From assembly GCA_023974075.1 (NCBI GenBank), contig CM043807.1, forward strand, positions 4,579,369 to 4,643,368: DNA of 64,000 bases, given 5' to 3'. Positions 45,412 to 58,867 of this stretch are shown one piece after another. The notes under the pieces were generated by a model. The model did no database searches and was not told where the DNA came from. It was given only the letters and a program-made list of their open reading frames with translations. Within the stretch, counting starts at the first letter, position 1. Every line of letters begins with the position of its first letter. The stretch comes from Chaenocephalus aceratus (lineage: Eukaryota > Chordata > Actinopteri > Perciformes > Channichthyidae). The position numbers and the translations under genes are program-made.

Positions 45412-48400
45412 ATTTCAAAATGAATTAAATACTGAATACAGCCTTTCTCTAAGCATCAACCGTGGGGGGGCCCGCTGATTGTGCTTGTTTGTTCAGCTCT
45501 GTAGGAGGTCTGATCTCCTCATGACTTAGTTATGTTTCTCGCAGTGTGAATGCAGCGTTGGCAAACCCAGCGCACCAGAAATGATTGATATATCTCGTGA
45601 AATGTGTTCAGAAATATAATTGCACTGTGTTTAAAACGGCAGTTGGGTGCTGTAAAATGTGCACTTCCAAAAAAGAACGGCAGATGTATTCTGCTGCCCA
45701 CCTGATCACCGTATTGTAGCGCAGTGAGACCTGCACAGTAACCCACTTTAATACTTTATATAGAGCTTCCTTTGAGTCATCTAGTGTTCCATGCTGACTC
45801 GTATACATGTAGAGAAAAGACCATACTTCACCCTAAACAACTTTATTAAAATGCTGCATCTATAGAAATCTAATTATGGTTGAATGTAATTTCCTCTGTG
45901 GGCCTTACCAAGGTGTTAATGACCAAAAACCATCTGCATTAGTGGTTTCCCTTCACATAGAGCCCACGAGCAATAACATGTCTCATGTTTTACATGCAGG
46001 CATAAAGGGAAATAAAATGATGTGGTCAGCGTGAGTCCATTCTGATGCATTGTCTTAAATGCAATGTAAAGAATGCGGGGGGGGGGGGTTGTACAGTGAA
46101 TACTATATGAAGCTGATAAATCTGTGTTAAACGTGACTGTTTTTTGACTGTGATTAACTTTAATACTCACATGAAATCAGTGTAGTCCACTCCATTTGTC
46201 TCCTCACATGTCTAAGTGTTGATGTCCATACGCTAGAGATAATGTAACGTTCTGTGACTAATTCACTCACACACACCATGTGTAACCATGTGGAGGAGAG
46301 CTACTGATGCTACTAATAACTGAATGCTTAATGGCTCTGTGTTGTCAATCGTATTGTGTGCAGATGAATGTACTGGATGAGCATATCCTGTTGCTATGAA
46401 TGTCACATATTCTATCATTCCACGTGTCTCCTAAATGTCATCCTGCTGTGTTCAGTTTTCATCATCAGCTGTGGTCTCAGATGCAGACCACATGGGGTCT
46501 CAGAGGTCCTCACAAAGCCAAACACATTTAAATAACAAATGTAATTTTCAAAGCAATCATGAACAAACATGTTGTTGTCCCTCTTCTCTATGCTGTGAAA
46601 AGATGAATGTGTATGCAGAATCATGAAAATGGATGTCCAGCTGTGTTACCATGTGCTGTGTTCACCTGAGTCTGACTGAGGATCAGCTGTTTGTCAGGCT
46701 GGGAGCTCCGGGTATCAGGGAGACATCGTTTGAGAATATCTGTCCTTTATTGTAAATAAGATGGTTGTGAAAGATTTGCACATGTTTGTTCTCAGTTGAA
46801 CAAAGTACTTGACGTCTATGAGCTTGCTTTGAACTGGACTGAGTTTTTCCAGTCTTGGTTCTGACTGCTGCTCCAGCAAACATGTGGGCCAACCACAGCT
46901 CTCCTCTGTTAACTTATTCAGAATCAGCCTCCCATAATGCACCTGAAGTTCACCAGCATTTCATACCGATATTAGAAAGTATTTTTATATCGCCATATCT
47001 TTACCTTCCTTAGCTTTAGTTATTAATAACATGAATAACACGTTATGAATGTTAACATGGATGCTTCATTAGTGTAAAGAGGGACTACTTTACTTCACAG
47101 ACTCACTGTACAGGGTGGCCTCTCACTGAGCAACACTGCCCCCTGCTGGGTCCAAACCACACGGACCAAAGGAAGAGAAGCTTCCCTTCCAACAGAACAC
47201 ACATGATGAGGGTCCACTGTGTTTTTGCTATTTATATGTTGAGGTATACAAATGGAACAAAACACCACCTTGTAACGGTTTAATGAAATTAAAGCGTGTA
47301 CCATTACATTTCAACTCTCCATTTATTTCCATACATTCCACACATTATCTTACTCTTTTATTTGAATATGACATAAGCCATAACGGTTGAGAACCGTGAC
47401 TGCATACAGAAAAGAAACCATGTTTGAAATGATGGTGTTTCTCCTCACTGTACCTGACGTATTCGGTTTAAACCACATTTCTCTGTGTTCTGGTATTTAT
47501 TTGAAGAACTAAAGAAAATGCTTATAATGATTTCATCCAAATACATTTGAGTGATTGAGTTGACATGCACAGAGAGCCTTATCAGTTATAATGCAGATAG
47601 CATTTACTGGTTTCTTTCTCTTTATGTCAATTCAAAAAAAGGTTTATCTTGAGATTTGCTTACGACCTCTTGGATTACACGTGCACACACATGTTTAAAA
47701 AAAGGAAATGTTGGGTTCTGAAGTGTCAGCTGTAAGAAATGCCCCAGCTGTTATAGTTTATTCCCCCTTGTATGGAAGCAAGAAGCAGAATATAAAGGTT
47801 CAGAAAATGAAATGGATGTTGCGTACTGTTGGACTCCATGCTGTCACAGTGTTTAAACACTCATACGAGGCAGAGAGTAAAGCCACACTTCACTCTTTGA
47901 TTTGACTGCATTATGTGTTCTGGGCCTGATTGTAATGCAACAGAAAAAAATTGTTTGGATAAGAAAATGTGTTTCTGATTTTGATTCCAGGCTTTCTTAA
48001 TTCAAAACTCCATTTGGAAATCCCTCATTTTAAAGTAGCTGTACTCTGCCCCCGAGCCAATGGATCATCTCTGCCTCCAATAAGTGTTTTATATCCGAAC
48101 AACATCTGCAAAAGCTAAACCTTGGACACACTACCTTCCATAGAGATGTGGGGTTGATCCATGTGTAGATGACGTGCACGGTGGTTTACTACTGGGAGGC
48201 TGGAGGACTGTTGATGACATCTCTGTGCCGTATTGACCATTAACAGTACAATGGTTTTGTGTTGCAAACACTACATTTAGGTTAAGTTGTGTCCTTCCTT
48301 CCTACTTGTCTGTATAAAGTCTTCCCTCCTCTGACATAAAGTTCACTGCGCTCAGTCTTCACGTCGTATTAACTCATGTAACAAATGCTGCAACACCAGA

Positions 48401-48553
48401 TAGTCTAAATATTTATAAATGATTTAAATTGAGAATAATTGCTTGCTATCTATTGTGTGTATAGGGTGCTTATATTTCAGTGGATGAACACATTAGAGGA
48501 CATAGTGTTGGAGCTGAGTCCATCCAGTAGAAGAGCTCCGCACTGAGACATGT
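45412..48553. other. Gene-free stretch
   Basis: No coding feature recognised. A G11 run at about 46079-46089 and the minus-strand CTCF-core match at 47136 are the only points noted. Confidence 0.5.
47136..47149 (-). promoter_or_regulatory. Perfect CTCF core motif (- strand)
   Basis: Read on the minus strand, CCAGCAGGGGGCAG matches the CTCF core consensus CCASYAGRKGGCRS at all 14 positions. It faces the + strand match at 4317, so the two are convergent around the slc16a7-like gene. Motif evidence only. Confidence 0.6.
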
Positions 48554-48558
48554 GTGTT

Positions 48559-48559
<1 letters not shown>

Positions 48560-48605
<46 letters not shown>

Positions 48606-48840
48606 CAGTGTTCAGTGTGTTCACAATGTTCAGTGTGTGTTCACAGTGTGTTCACATAGTGTGTTCACAATGTTCAGTGTTGGTTCACAGTGTGTTTACA
48701 GTGTGTTCACATAGTGTGTTCACAGTGTCAGTGTGTGTGTGTTCAGTGTGTGTTCACAGTATTCAGGTGTGTCACAGAGTGTGTTCACAGTGTTCAGTGT
48801 TTGTTCTCAGTGTGTGTTCACGGTGTGTGTCAGTGCTTCA
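48560..48840. repeat. (GT)n array grading into a GTGTTCACA minisatellite
   Basis: About 48561-48604 is pure GT. To about 48840 it becomes irregular repeats of GTGTGTTCACAGTGTTCA. The CVCVHSVFTVC-like frames it produces are not genes. Confidence 0.93.
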
Positions 48841-49276
48841 CTACCTCTGCAGCCTCCTCCAGAAACCACACGGGTTAAAAAACTGCTTTTTGTAATTCTA
48901 ACAGAATGTCCTCACCTATCACTGTAGCTATAAATAAAGTGTATATAATCCAACAAGCCTTTGCTTATGACTCGTGATATAAGTTAGATTTGTTCTCTTT
49001 TTGTTACAGAGAAACAAATTACTGTATTGACCGCACCCTACACTTTCATGATCAATTACGTGCCAGTTAACTGTTTTTCCTGGACGAGAACATGACTGAG
49101 CTATGGTCATAACCCAGAAAGACAAAATAATCAAAAAATAAATGGACATAATTATGTGGACTCTTTGCTATGCCACCTTGAATATAGCTCGCGTGCCTTC
49201 ATCTCTCTTGATCATCTTTGAAATGTTTCTACAAGGAGGCTGGAGTCAACCTGAGCTACATCTGACTGATGGACAT

Positions 49277-49311
49277 GGTGTGTGGGTGTGTGGGTGTGTG
49301 GGTGTGTGTGT

Positions 49312-49367
<56 letters not shown>
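49277..49367. repeat. (GT)n/(GTGTGTGG)n microsatellite
   Basis: GTGTGTGGGT units at the left followed by pure GT. Confidence 0.96.
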
Positions 49368-49732
49368 CACATCTCATGGTGCATATGATTATACTGAGTA
49401 CTTTAGTAACACAGTAAGCTGATATTCTCCTAAAGCTTACCAAAAGTTGAACTCAATGCAAATATCTGAATTTGCTCTGCCACCAAAAACAAATGTTCAC
49501 AATAGAAGTGAAGAGGGGAATGTAAATGTGTGATCGTGCCTTAATGCGGGTACAATCAGACTAAAGTTACTGTAGAGTAGTGTAGCAGCTGACCTGCCAA
49601 TCAGATGCCTCACAAATGTTTAAAATATATTTCCGGATGAGATACTATCATATAAACCCCCACATGGAAACAGAACCTCCGTAGTGGAGGCAATAATCTT
49701 TTAGCAAGTCAGCGCAATGAATGGGCTAATTA

Positions 49733-49757
49733 CGTGTGTGTGTGTGTGTGTGTGTGT

Positions 49758-49841
<84 letters not shown>

Positions 49842-49866
49842 TGTGTGTGTGTGTGTGTGTGGTGTG

Positions 49867-49897
<31 letters not shown>

Positions 49898-49917
49898 TGT
49901 GTGTGTGTGTGTGTGTT
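49733..49917. repeat. Interrupted (GT)n microsatellite
   Basis: About 185 bases of GT with periodic GG interruptions. An adjoining C17 tract is at about 50037-50053. Confidence 0.96.
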
Positions 49918-50418
49918 ACTCAGGAGATCACCTGGATGGCACCGTGGCTCTCATTAGCCTCAAAGTGCAACTCCTGCTCTCTTCCTGCTGCACACAAGCA
50001 GTCATTAATTCTGCTTGGTAACAAATCCCATCATGCCCCCCCCCCCCCCCCCCATTAGTATGCGGTGCGTTGGAGAGGCAGAGTGTGCCAGTGATGGCTG
50101 GAGACCCTCAGGCAGGGTTCCAGGCTACATTTTAATGGTGTGGTGAGGGTCAACAGGAGAGGAGAGAACAATGCCCCCCCCCACCTCCGTGTGATAGGTG
50201 TTCAGCAGCACCGGGCCCCGGGGGGACCTGTTGGGGTTTGAATGCAGAAGAAAGAAGCTGACCTTGAGAACAGTGTTAAACTCTATTCCCTGTTATGCTG
50301 CTGGGTTTGGGGCCGGCTGCCTTTGAGTCCTACCGGTTTGTAATTAGCTGTACAGGCCGCTAACTATGTTGTGATAATAGGTTAATACTGAGAGGAAACC
50401 CCTGTGATGTAGAGCTGG

Positions 50419-50740
50419 GGGGTATACTACGAAGCAGGATTTTCGCTTAGCCGGCTAACTTCAGGGAAAACTCTGGGTTTCCGGTCCTACGAAGCTGGTT
50501 CTCTTTTTAGCAGGCTAGATCTCCATGGTAATTTATGCTGTGCGGCTAACCTGGTCGGGACCAGGGGGTATACTACGAACAGGATTTTCGTTTAGCAAGA
50601 TAACTTATGGGATTTCCGGTACTACGAAGCTGGTTCACTTTTTAGGGGACTAGATCTCCATGGTGACTTATCCTGGAACCTAGTCTGTGCTCCGATTCAG
50701 GATAGGTTCCAGGATAAGAGATCAACTTAGCGAAAGCACC
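50419..50740. repeat. Duplicated DNA-transposon end (GGGGGTATACTACGAA type)
   Basis: Two tandem copies, from about 50419 and about 50565, each with GTATACTACGAA, CAGGATTTTCG, TACGAAGCTGGTT and CTAGATCTCCATGG. Resembles an end of a PIF/Harbinger-like fish element; no opposite end found. Confidence 0.65.
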
Positions 50741-51179
50741 ACACCTGCTGACCAAATCAGAGCTCAGTGTGCAGAGGAAATACAGTTTAAACTGCCGTTG
50801 CAGGAAAGACGGCCGGCCGGCACAGATTCACACAGATTAATAAAATCAAAAATAAGATGAGTGATACAAATAATAATGAGAAACTATGAAATAAGAAATG
50901 AATAAAACTAAAATGTAATTATCATATAATATATTGTAATGTATTGTATATTAAGTAATATCATACATTAACCCCATTATAGCAGATGCCACATTGAATG
51001 GATGAACACATGTATGCATCAATAATTACAACAGAGTATTTATAAATACAAGTTGTAAAATACTTATGTATTTAATATTAACCCTTTGGAGTCGACCGTC
51101 ACGCCGGCGTGATCAGATCACATGACCTGTTCAAGCCGGTGCCGCATAAAAACAACAGTCCGGACAACATTACCGTGTG

Positions 51180-51835
51180 TTTCTGTCGAAAGTACTGGCT
51201 GAAACTATATCCCAGTCTTTCTTTCATGCAAAAAGACCCAGTAAACACGGAGATACGATGATATAAAGTTAATACATTTCAAAAGTATGAAAAATGGAAG
51301 CACATATTTGAATATCTTCCCCGTATTTGATCATTTTACGGAACGGAAGATACTGGAAACTGTAGATCCTGCTCAACAGGATGTATATGTGTATTTCTGT
51401 CGAAAGTACTGGCTTGAAACTATATGCCAGTCTTTGTTTCATGCAAAAAGACCCAATAAACACGGACATACGATGATATAAAGTTAATACAGATATATTT
51501 CAGAAGTATGAATAATGGAAGCACATATTTAATATCTTCGCCGTATTTGATCATTTTACGAAACGGAAAATACTGGAAACTGTAGATCCTGCTCAACAGG
51601 ATGTATATGTGTATTTCTGTCGAAAGTACTGGCTTGAAACTATATGCCAGTCTTTCTTTCATGCAAAAAGACCCAATAAACATGGACATACGATGATATA
51701 AAGTTAATACAGATATATTTCAGAAGTATGAATAATGGAAGCACATATTTTAATATCTTCACCGTATTTTATCATTTACGAAACGGAAAATACTGGAAAC
51801 TGTAGATTCTGCTCAACAGGATGTATTACCAGGGA
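51180..51835. repeat. Three tandem units of about 214-220 bp, private to arm B
   Basis: TTTCTGTCGAAAGTACTGGC recurs at 51180, 51394 and 51614. Each unit contains CATGCAAAAAGACCCA and GATATAAAGTTAATAC. Arm A has a single unit (about 20212-20420). Confidence 0.9.
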
Positions 51836-53131
51836 GGGGGTGAGGTAATCAGGTAAACGGAGTGATACGAAATGAGACGAAAAGAGACGAAGAGGGACGG
51901 CGCAAACCGAAGAGAGACGGCGGGAAATGGAGAGAGACGAAGATATACGAAGACAGGCGGCGGGAGACCAAGAGAGGCGGCGGGAGACTGCGATTTAAGT
52001 AAAGTGACAGACAAACATTGAGAATTTAGATATAGTTAGATAGATTTAGAGTTTTGAAGATTCAACTATGATGAAGAGAACTCTGAACGTGCTTTAAGCT
52101 TTAAGCTTGTTTTTTGACATGGAGGAGGAGGAATCTGTGATGTTGCCCTCTGTGTCGTAGTTGACAGAAACCGCTTTGAAGCGTGGCACAGATAAAGACA
52201 GAAAAAACTGATTTTTGTACATAATGTGTATATATATATATTTGTATTAATTTATAATAACACTTTTGCCTTATCAGAATGAAATCCCATGCTACCTCAA
52301 TCAAACGTTCACATTATCATAGTGACATCCCATGTATATATTTCTAGCTTTTAAATGGTTTTGTTGTGTATGTTTGTTACCTATATGAAAAATATATCAT
52401 CTTCAAAATCTGTTTTTACGTTTTTTTGTGTGATTTTGGGTCCAAAATGTTCATATAGTAGAAGATCACTGCTCTAAACAAAGTCAAAAATCCTACAGCC
52501 AAACGAAATAAATATAATTAATTATGATGAATACGTTAAGTCTTGTTCATTGTTTTTCACTTTTATTAAATGTTTGATATTTCTGGTGGACTATCGGACA
52601 TTCAAAATGCAGCATATTTTCACTCTTACACACATATATTCTCCTTTTACATACATACATTTTCACTCTTACACACGTATATATTTACACTCACACATTC
52701 ATACATTTTGCTCTCATATTATCATATTTCAATGCACACATTCATATATTGTCACTCACACATTCATGCATTTTGTTCTCATATTCATATAATTTAATGC
52801 TCATATTTATATATTTTGCTCTCATGCGAAATCTACTAAAACAAAGTATGTCATGGTGGTCAGCTGTTAAACACAAAAGTGTATCTTAAGGGCTGTAAAT
52901 ATAATATATAATATGCAAACAAAAACCTACAGACTGGGGGATGGGAGATCACAGGAGTGGGGGGGGGGAGAGCCGTGGAATGTGACCCTTGGGAGAATTC
53001 CTCCACACATTCCGATGGCCAATTAGTTTTAAATAAAGAGTTCGCAACACAGGACAGCATAGGCAACATGGGGGGGGGGCTGGTGAACGGTCTGGTCAAT
53101 GTTTGTAAACACAATCCCCAGGATGTGTCCT

Positions 53132-53625
53132 AACTTCAAAAACCTACTGCTCACTTACAAAGCCCTACATAACCTGCCCCCCCCCCTATCTGGCTGACCT
53201 TCTTCAGGAGTACACCCCCTCTCGCTCCCTCCGCTCCTCCTCTGCTGGTCTGCTGACCGTCCCCCCCCACGCCTCGTCACCATGGGTGCTCGGGCTTTTA
53301 GCTGCACTGCTCCCAGACTCTGGAACTCCCTCCCCCGCACATCCGACAGTCAGACACAATCACCTTATTCAAATCCCAATTAAAAACCCACCTGTTCAAA
53401 TCTGCTTACTCACTGTAGTGCTCCCCATTATATGTTCATTTCTGTCCACTTGACTGTCTCCTCCATGATTTCCTGTTTGTGTTTTTATCTTGTTCTGTTG
53501 CCTATTAGCTTTTATTTTATTTATTTTTTATTTAGTTATTTTTTGTATTTTTATTTTAAAATGTACGGTGTCCTTGGGTGTCATGAAAGGCGCCTAAAAA
53601 TAAAATGTATTATTATTATTATTAA
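53132..53625 (+). mobile_element. 5'-truncated LINE with (ATT)n tail, inserted in arm B
   Basis: Starts in a reverse-transcriptase C-terminal frame: NFKNLLLTYKALHNLPPPYL, LADLLQEYTPSRSLRSSSAG, LLTVPPHASSPWVLG, then a shift. 3' UTR ends with GTCATGAAAGGCGCCTAAAA and (TTA)n. Arm A has the uninterrupted site (CCTAATCAAACC complement at about 17733-17745). No clear target duplication, apart from a possible TAA. Confidence 0.88.
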
Positions 53626-53781
53626 TCAAACCAAAAGAGAAAATGCAGATATCATTCTCTCTCTCGACTCGCTGGTATCTCGAGCTGAGCGCTCATTGGT
53701 GTTCATACTGCTCACAGGCTGGGCTGCTGTGTATATCTAGTGTATTCATACTGTACCACTCCTCACTGTTTATTCATCATT

Positions 53782-54300
53782 CAACCATTTACACCTTCCT
53801 TTTTTCCCATCAAGAGGTTGAAAAAGATTGAGTCCTATGTTTCCAATTGGTTCCCAAATCTGAACATTGACCAGTGGCATAAGATCAGGAGCCGGGTAAA
53901 TGAGAGACAGAAAAACAGATCCCGAAATAGCTCGTCCTGGTTTCCGCAGCAGATAGGCCTACAGTATGGTGTCTGTTATGTCAGTTATTTTAAATAAAAT
54001 GTTGAAAACTGAATTTGAAAATTGTTTCCTCTTTTTATTTTATTCATCATTTTCGGGACGGGGAGACGTGGGGAGACGTGTGTGATTAAAAATTCATTTG
54101 CAGAAATGTAAAGTGATCTACCTAAGTTATATTCATATTCTTGACGGGAAGAGCTGTGTAAATTGGTGGCCATATATGCATTTGAAAAGCAATATAAATC
54201 ACACAGTTATTATACAATAGGCTATAAAAGCACCATCGATAACCATTACCTTTATCCAATTCAAACTTTGGACGGGAAAAAAGGAAGGTGTACATGGTTG
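53782..54300. mobile_element. Inverted-end element of unknown class, uninterrupted copy
   Basis: 519 bp between CAACCATTTACACCTTCC and GGAAGGTGTACATGGTTG. Same element as 16389-17582 in arm A but without the nested MITE. Confidence 0.6.
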
Positions 54301-54365
54301 GGCTATACTGTATACATACAAAGGCCATTCAAGCTAGAGTTCTTCTGGAAATGTTCACATCAGGC

Positions 54366-54965
54366 CAGAGTCCTGCATCGGGTGACCTGCAAAAAAGGTG
54401 ATTCGCGGGTGGTATTTTTTCAAACGCTTTTTTCCGGGTTCGGTTCTGGGTAAAACAAAGATGATGTGGGTCGGGTCGCGGGTATAGCATAATAAATATA
54501 TTAAAATAATAAATTTAGTTTAATGTTTAAATCCTCAGACTTCTCCCCTGCGGGACTGTGCATAATCATAACCTCTGCAGCGCATCAATCTGCTGCTGAG
54601 CGCGCCACATTCGAAATGGCTGAGGTGAAGCTCTCTAGTGGAGAATACAGCATTTTCAATAACACTTCCTCAAGAGCGAAATCCAACGTCTGGGAGGCTT
54701 TTGGTGTCATCCTAGATGGAAAAAATAACCAACATCCCACGCTTTTTGAGACAAATATGCAACTGCATGTGTTAATAATTGCACGTTTTCACTACTCATA
54801 TATAGGCTAGGCTATGCGAGTTCGGGTCGGGTTGCGGATCTTGTGCCGACGGGTCGGGTCGGGTTGCGGAACTAATTGGCAATATGTGCGGGTAGCGGGG
54901 CGGGTTCGGTATTGCACGTCGCGGGCGGGAGCGGGTCTTGAAAATCAGACCCGTGCAGGACTCAG
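54366..54965 (+). mobile_element. Complete non-autonomous hAT, CAGAGTCCTGCA ends
   Basis: 600 bp. Left end CAGAGTCCTGCATCGGGTG, right end CACCCGTGCAGGACTCAG-like (ACCCGTGCAGGACTCAG). Perfect 8-bp duplication CATCAGGC at 54358-54365 and 54966-54973. Near its middle it keeps about 50 codons of a hAT N-terminus (MAEVKLSSGEYSIFNNTSSR, AKSNVWEAFGVILDG), the beginning of a BED-finger domain, cut off before the zinc ligands. Confidence 0.94.
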
Positions 54966-56228
54966 CATCAGGCACCTTCAAGTTAAACAATACTACAGTA
55001 AACAATTAACACAGTAGGCCTAAATTATGTGGATTAAACCACATTTATTTCGTTAAAAATAAACGAAATATGATTTTGTTTGAATGATTAAATGTCATCA
55101 GGCACCTTCAAGTTAAACAATCAGGTGCACACTTTAATGTGCCGCCACCTCCGGACTCGGCTTGACTCGGTTTAAAGAATGCACAAATGTGTTTAATCGT
55201 TTATGTCAGATATGTACTAAGTAGCCTAAATACATTTGTTCCTGCTCAAGATTAGATTCAACTTTATTGTTATTGCACATATTGCAGGTAGGCCTACTGA
55301 GACAACGAAATGCAGTTTAGCTTCTAACCAGGTGCAACAAGCAGCGAAAAGTAATGTGCACAATACTACAGTAAACAATTAACACAGTGAATTATTTGGA
55401 TTAAACCACATTTATTTCGTTAAAAAGAAACGAAATATGATTTTGTTTGAATGATTCAATGTAGGGTGAATTGCCCTAATGTGGGACATTTTTGCATTTC
55501 AGACTTCGGGAATATATTGCGATATGAAGCCGATACAATAAATCGAAATCCAGTATCATTCCGAAATCCTCAGTAATATTAGAAACTAATAATACAGTAA
55601 ACTATTAACACTGTACATATTATTGTTTGCCCGTGGGATTAGGATGATCGGTAGTGAGAGCCGCTGCATTTTCCTCCGGTCGGATGTGATATAAAAACAA
55701 AGCGATTATTTTTGTTGTTGTAAACTCACGTGGATTACATTTAGTGCATTAATTTCAACTCGCAAACATATGATACATTAAATGATCGTGAGGATGATGA
55801 TTGAAAATCGTTTGTTTGAGCCTGGATGCATTTCCTGGTCTAAAACATAGCGATGGTGTTGTAGTTACGCCAACGTGAATTAAACATTATTTTGTTAAAT
55901 AAAAACATGGTGATGTTTAGTAAATGATTACATGTCTCTTACTTAAGCACATAATATGATCCTATCCGTGACATATGGATCTTAACAAATATCCGCTATA
56001 TCAGATACCTGTAGATCAGCTGTTTATTTCACATGAGTTCCAGTGTGGCAGCTTTTCACGGCTCCCCCTGGTGGATCCATGATCCATTGCAGCTGGTTTC
56101 ATTATAATTAAATGTATTTATCAAGGGGGCGTTTCAAGTCCTGCGGGGGGGTTTTCCTTTTCAGCAGGGGCCCACCCCGTGCCGATCACGGACCGCACGG
56201 GTAGGCGTCTGACATGAAGCGCTACATC

Positions 56229-56797
56229 TGTAGGTTGTTGTGCTCCCTATCTCTGTTTCTTATCCTATATCTAATAGAACTGCTCGGGTCTTGATAGATT
56301 GAGTGGGGAAGTTCATGAGATCTTTTTAGAGGGTTATCAAGAATAACTTTTATCCAATGACCTTTTCCCTCTCTGTCTGTGTCTGTGTATTCTCTTGTTC
56401 CGATTAACCCAGCCACATCTTTTTTCTTGTTTTGCATCTATATCTACGCCGGGATCCGGCGAAATCCTCTGTCGAAATGTAGAAATCCTCTGTTCAACGC
56501 GATATCGGACACAGAAGAACGAGGGGGGAAGTCCCCTACGTCACTACAGCTCCCAGAGAGGAGGAGCGAACAGCCAGCAAGCGGGAAGGACGAATGCTTG
56601 TTAGCTCTCTTCTGCACGGCCAGCACCGGGGAGAGGAAGCTGAAGACTTTCTCTCCTGACTGAACAATATCCTGTTTGTGAACATAACCGTGCCATTATT
56701 TTAATTAAAGTACCAATTTAAAACAATCTCAGAGACTCCATTTAGTCTCCTTTTAAGCTTCTCACCCGGGACACGAGAATAACCACCACAGATAACA
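56229..56797 (+). repeat. Probable 5' LTR of a decayed endogenous retrovirus
   Basis: Begins TGTAGGTTGTTGTGCTCC where arm B ends and stops at TAACA just before the primer binding site, giving TG...CA borders. About 569 bp. An ATTAAA at about 56703 could be the poly(A) signal. No matching 3' LTR is found in the window, so the left border is inferred. Confidence 0.6.
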
Positions 56798-56799
56798 AT

Positions 56800-56816
56800 T
56801 GGGACCCCGACGTGAT
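56800..56816 (+). other. Retroviral primer binding site, tRNA-Trp type
   Basis: TGGGACCCCGACGTGAT agrees with the complement of the tRNA-Trp 3' end (TGGTGACCCCGACGTGAT) except for one missing T. Separated from the LTR end by two bases. A leader with a possible splice donor (CGGTAAGAAG, about 56901) follows. Confidence 0.8.
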
Positions 56817-58860
56817 TTTCGTTGGACCGGGAGAGACTACACAGCCGGCTGTTGTCCGGAGCCGCTGGAAACCCGTTCGACACACAAAGAGCTCAAACAA
56901 ATCGGTAAGAAGAGCCTGTTATATCAAATTCTTCATAGTTTGTGCAATACAAAATAGATTTGTGTTTGACGGAGGCCAGCGGATCCTGAAAATAGGTGTG
57001 CATTTAATGATAAAACAAACCTTGTGGCGCTGCTCTGTCGCAAGCAGGGTGAGTTCACACTTTCTTTTGTTCTTCTATTTAACCCTGCATGCTACTAATT
57101 TGTGTGTGTTGTATTTTAAATATAAATGTGTGTGGTCATTGTACTTTGGATAGGTGTCTTGTTGCGTTTTCATGTAGGTGTCTCTTGTTACGTTAGTTAG
57201 CCTATGACGTAAGGATATATAAGTCCATTTAACGATTATTGTTAAGATCTATGGGACATAGAGAATTGGTTACGGACCGAGTAATTGAAAACCATCAAGG
57301 CATAGCGAATCAACTTAGGGTTGAGTAACTGAAGACAGTGCTAGTCGAAAACAGTTGAGAACTGTTTTAAAAAAGTCCTTTTTGAGGAAAGGCTTGATTA
57401 AGGTGTAAGCCTTTATCAGTGGTCATAACTGTTCTATTTTCAACCAAGATATTGCGGGTGGAATACGGTATTTGGGGTTACAGCAGCATTACGTTAAATT
57501 GACGACGGTCATTTAATAGTCGCTGATGGGTTTCCATAATACTTCCACCTAATGTGTCTAAATGGCAGCAGTTGACCAATAGTGGACTATAAAGTCAAAT
57601 ATTACGCAGATAGGTTTATAGCTTAAGCGTAAGGGTTCCTAACTTTAAGTGATGATATCAATAAGATAAAGCCCATGTTTTCATAGTAAACTAGATAGAA
57701 ATGTTATTTTAAACTGCAGTGTTGTTTTGTGTTGACTTTTCTTGACAAGATTGCACCCCGCCATTATTTAAACCACCCCTGTGAGAGACACGAGGTGTGT
57801 TTTCAAATCCCTTTGTTCTTCAGGTTAAAGGTTGGAAAATCAATTGCCATCTTGTTTTGCCCTCATGCTGAAAATAAGCCACACGGCAGTCGCCATTTCG
57901 TGAAATGCTAATTGAAAGTACTCGGTTTGTTTTTACACACTCAGTCACACTCACATGAGGCTAGGCACTCCATATTGAGAAGGGCAAATCATATCTTTTG
58001 GCAGAGTTGGAACTATAAAATAGACAGGTTATCTTACCGTGGGAAGTTTGGTATTTGTAGGAGTCTGGTTTTGGAAGTATTTCTGCTTGCAAGTGTGTAT
58101 TCGGTTTATTTGAGATATTCTTGTTTGCAAGTGTGTATTGGCGTTTTTCATTTGAATATTCTTGTTTGCAAATGTGTTTTGGCGGTTATGGGCTGTGTTG
58201 TTTAACTATATTCTAATTTTCTTCCCATTTTTAAGGAAATAAGCTTCTTCTTGTTAAAAAGAGGTCAGTTTTGCAACAGCTATCCCTAGTGGATTGAGCT
58301 GGAAATTACAACAGCGCACTCTGCTGGTAATACAGAATTATTACAAAGATACTATAACTTTTGGAAGCTTGATTTTAAGTGTTATGAATGAACACATGCG
58401 CCAATCGCCAGGATATAATTACAAAGTGGTTTCTAATTAAAAGATGAGGAACTTTACATAATAGACTTTCAAACTAGACTGTAGAATATTCAAACATCAA
58501 TTTATTGAAGCTAACACAAGTTATGACATTTGCATAATTCCATACACTGTACACAGTAGATTTAGATTTTCACCAGATTTCTATTTTCATATCTCAAGGT
58601 CAAAACCATACACTGTACAATTTTTTGTTTAACATTTCAGATTTTAAAATTTGCATAATTTGTATCTTTTAATTTACTTTATTAATATTTTACAAAAACT
58701 TTTCATAAAAAAAATTAGAATACTTTTAACAACTAAAAAACCTCCCAGATTTAAAGTTAAGTTCAGATGACATAGGATATTATTTATCAGGAACGAAGGT
58801 GCTAGTCGGAGGATTAGTGTTTCAATCTTTGATAACTTAATAATATTCATTCGAATAGGA
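56817..58860. other. Retroviral leader and unassigned noncoding sequence
   Basis: No open frame with recognisable domains. Too long for a simple leader, so it probably includes decayed coding sequence or a later insertion. Confidence 0.4.
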
Positions 58861-58867
58861 AGAGAGC

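Larger units (their letters stand above)
50820..56232 (-). repeat. Arm B of the large inverted repeat
   Basis: Reverse complement of 14978-20779. Arm-private features: a three-unit tandem expansion at 51180-51835, a LINE at 53132-53625, the complete hAT at 54366-54965, and a deletion between the single hairpin arm (about 52890) and the sequence matching 17900. Its outer end coincides with the start of the decayed retrovirus. Confidence 0.92.

Noticed and set aside
48554..50058. Cys/Val-rich open frames (CVCVCV)
   Set aside because: Translations of (GT)n arrays without splice sites or conservation signals.
58305..58330. A third CTCF-like motif (GCGCACTCTGCTGG, minus strand)
   Set aside because: One mismatch to the core consensus; single-mismatch sites are common by chance.
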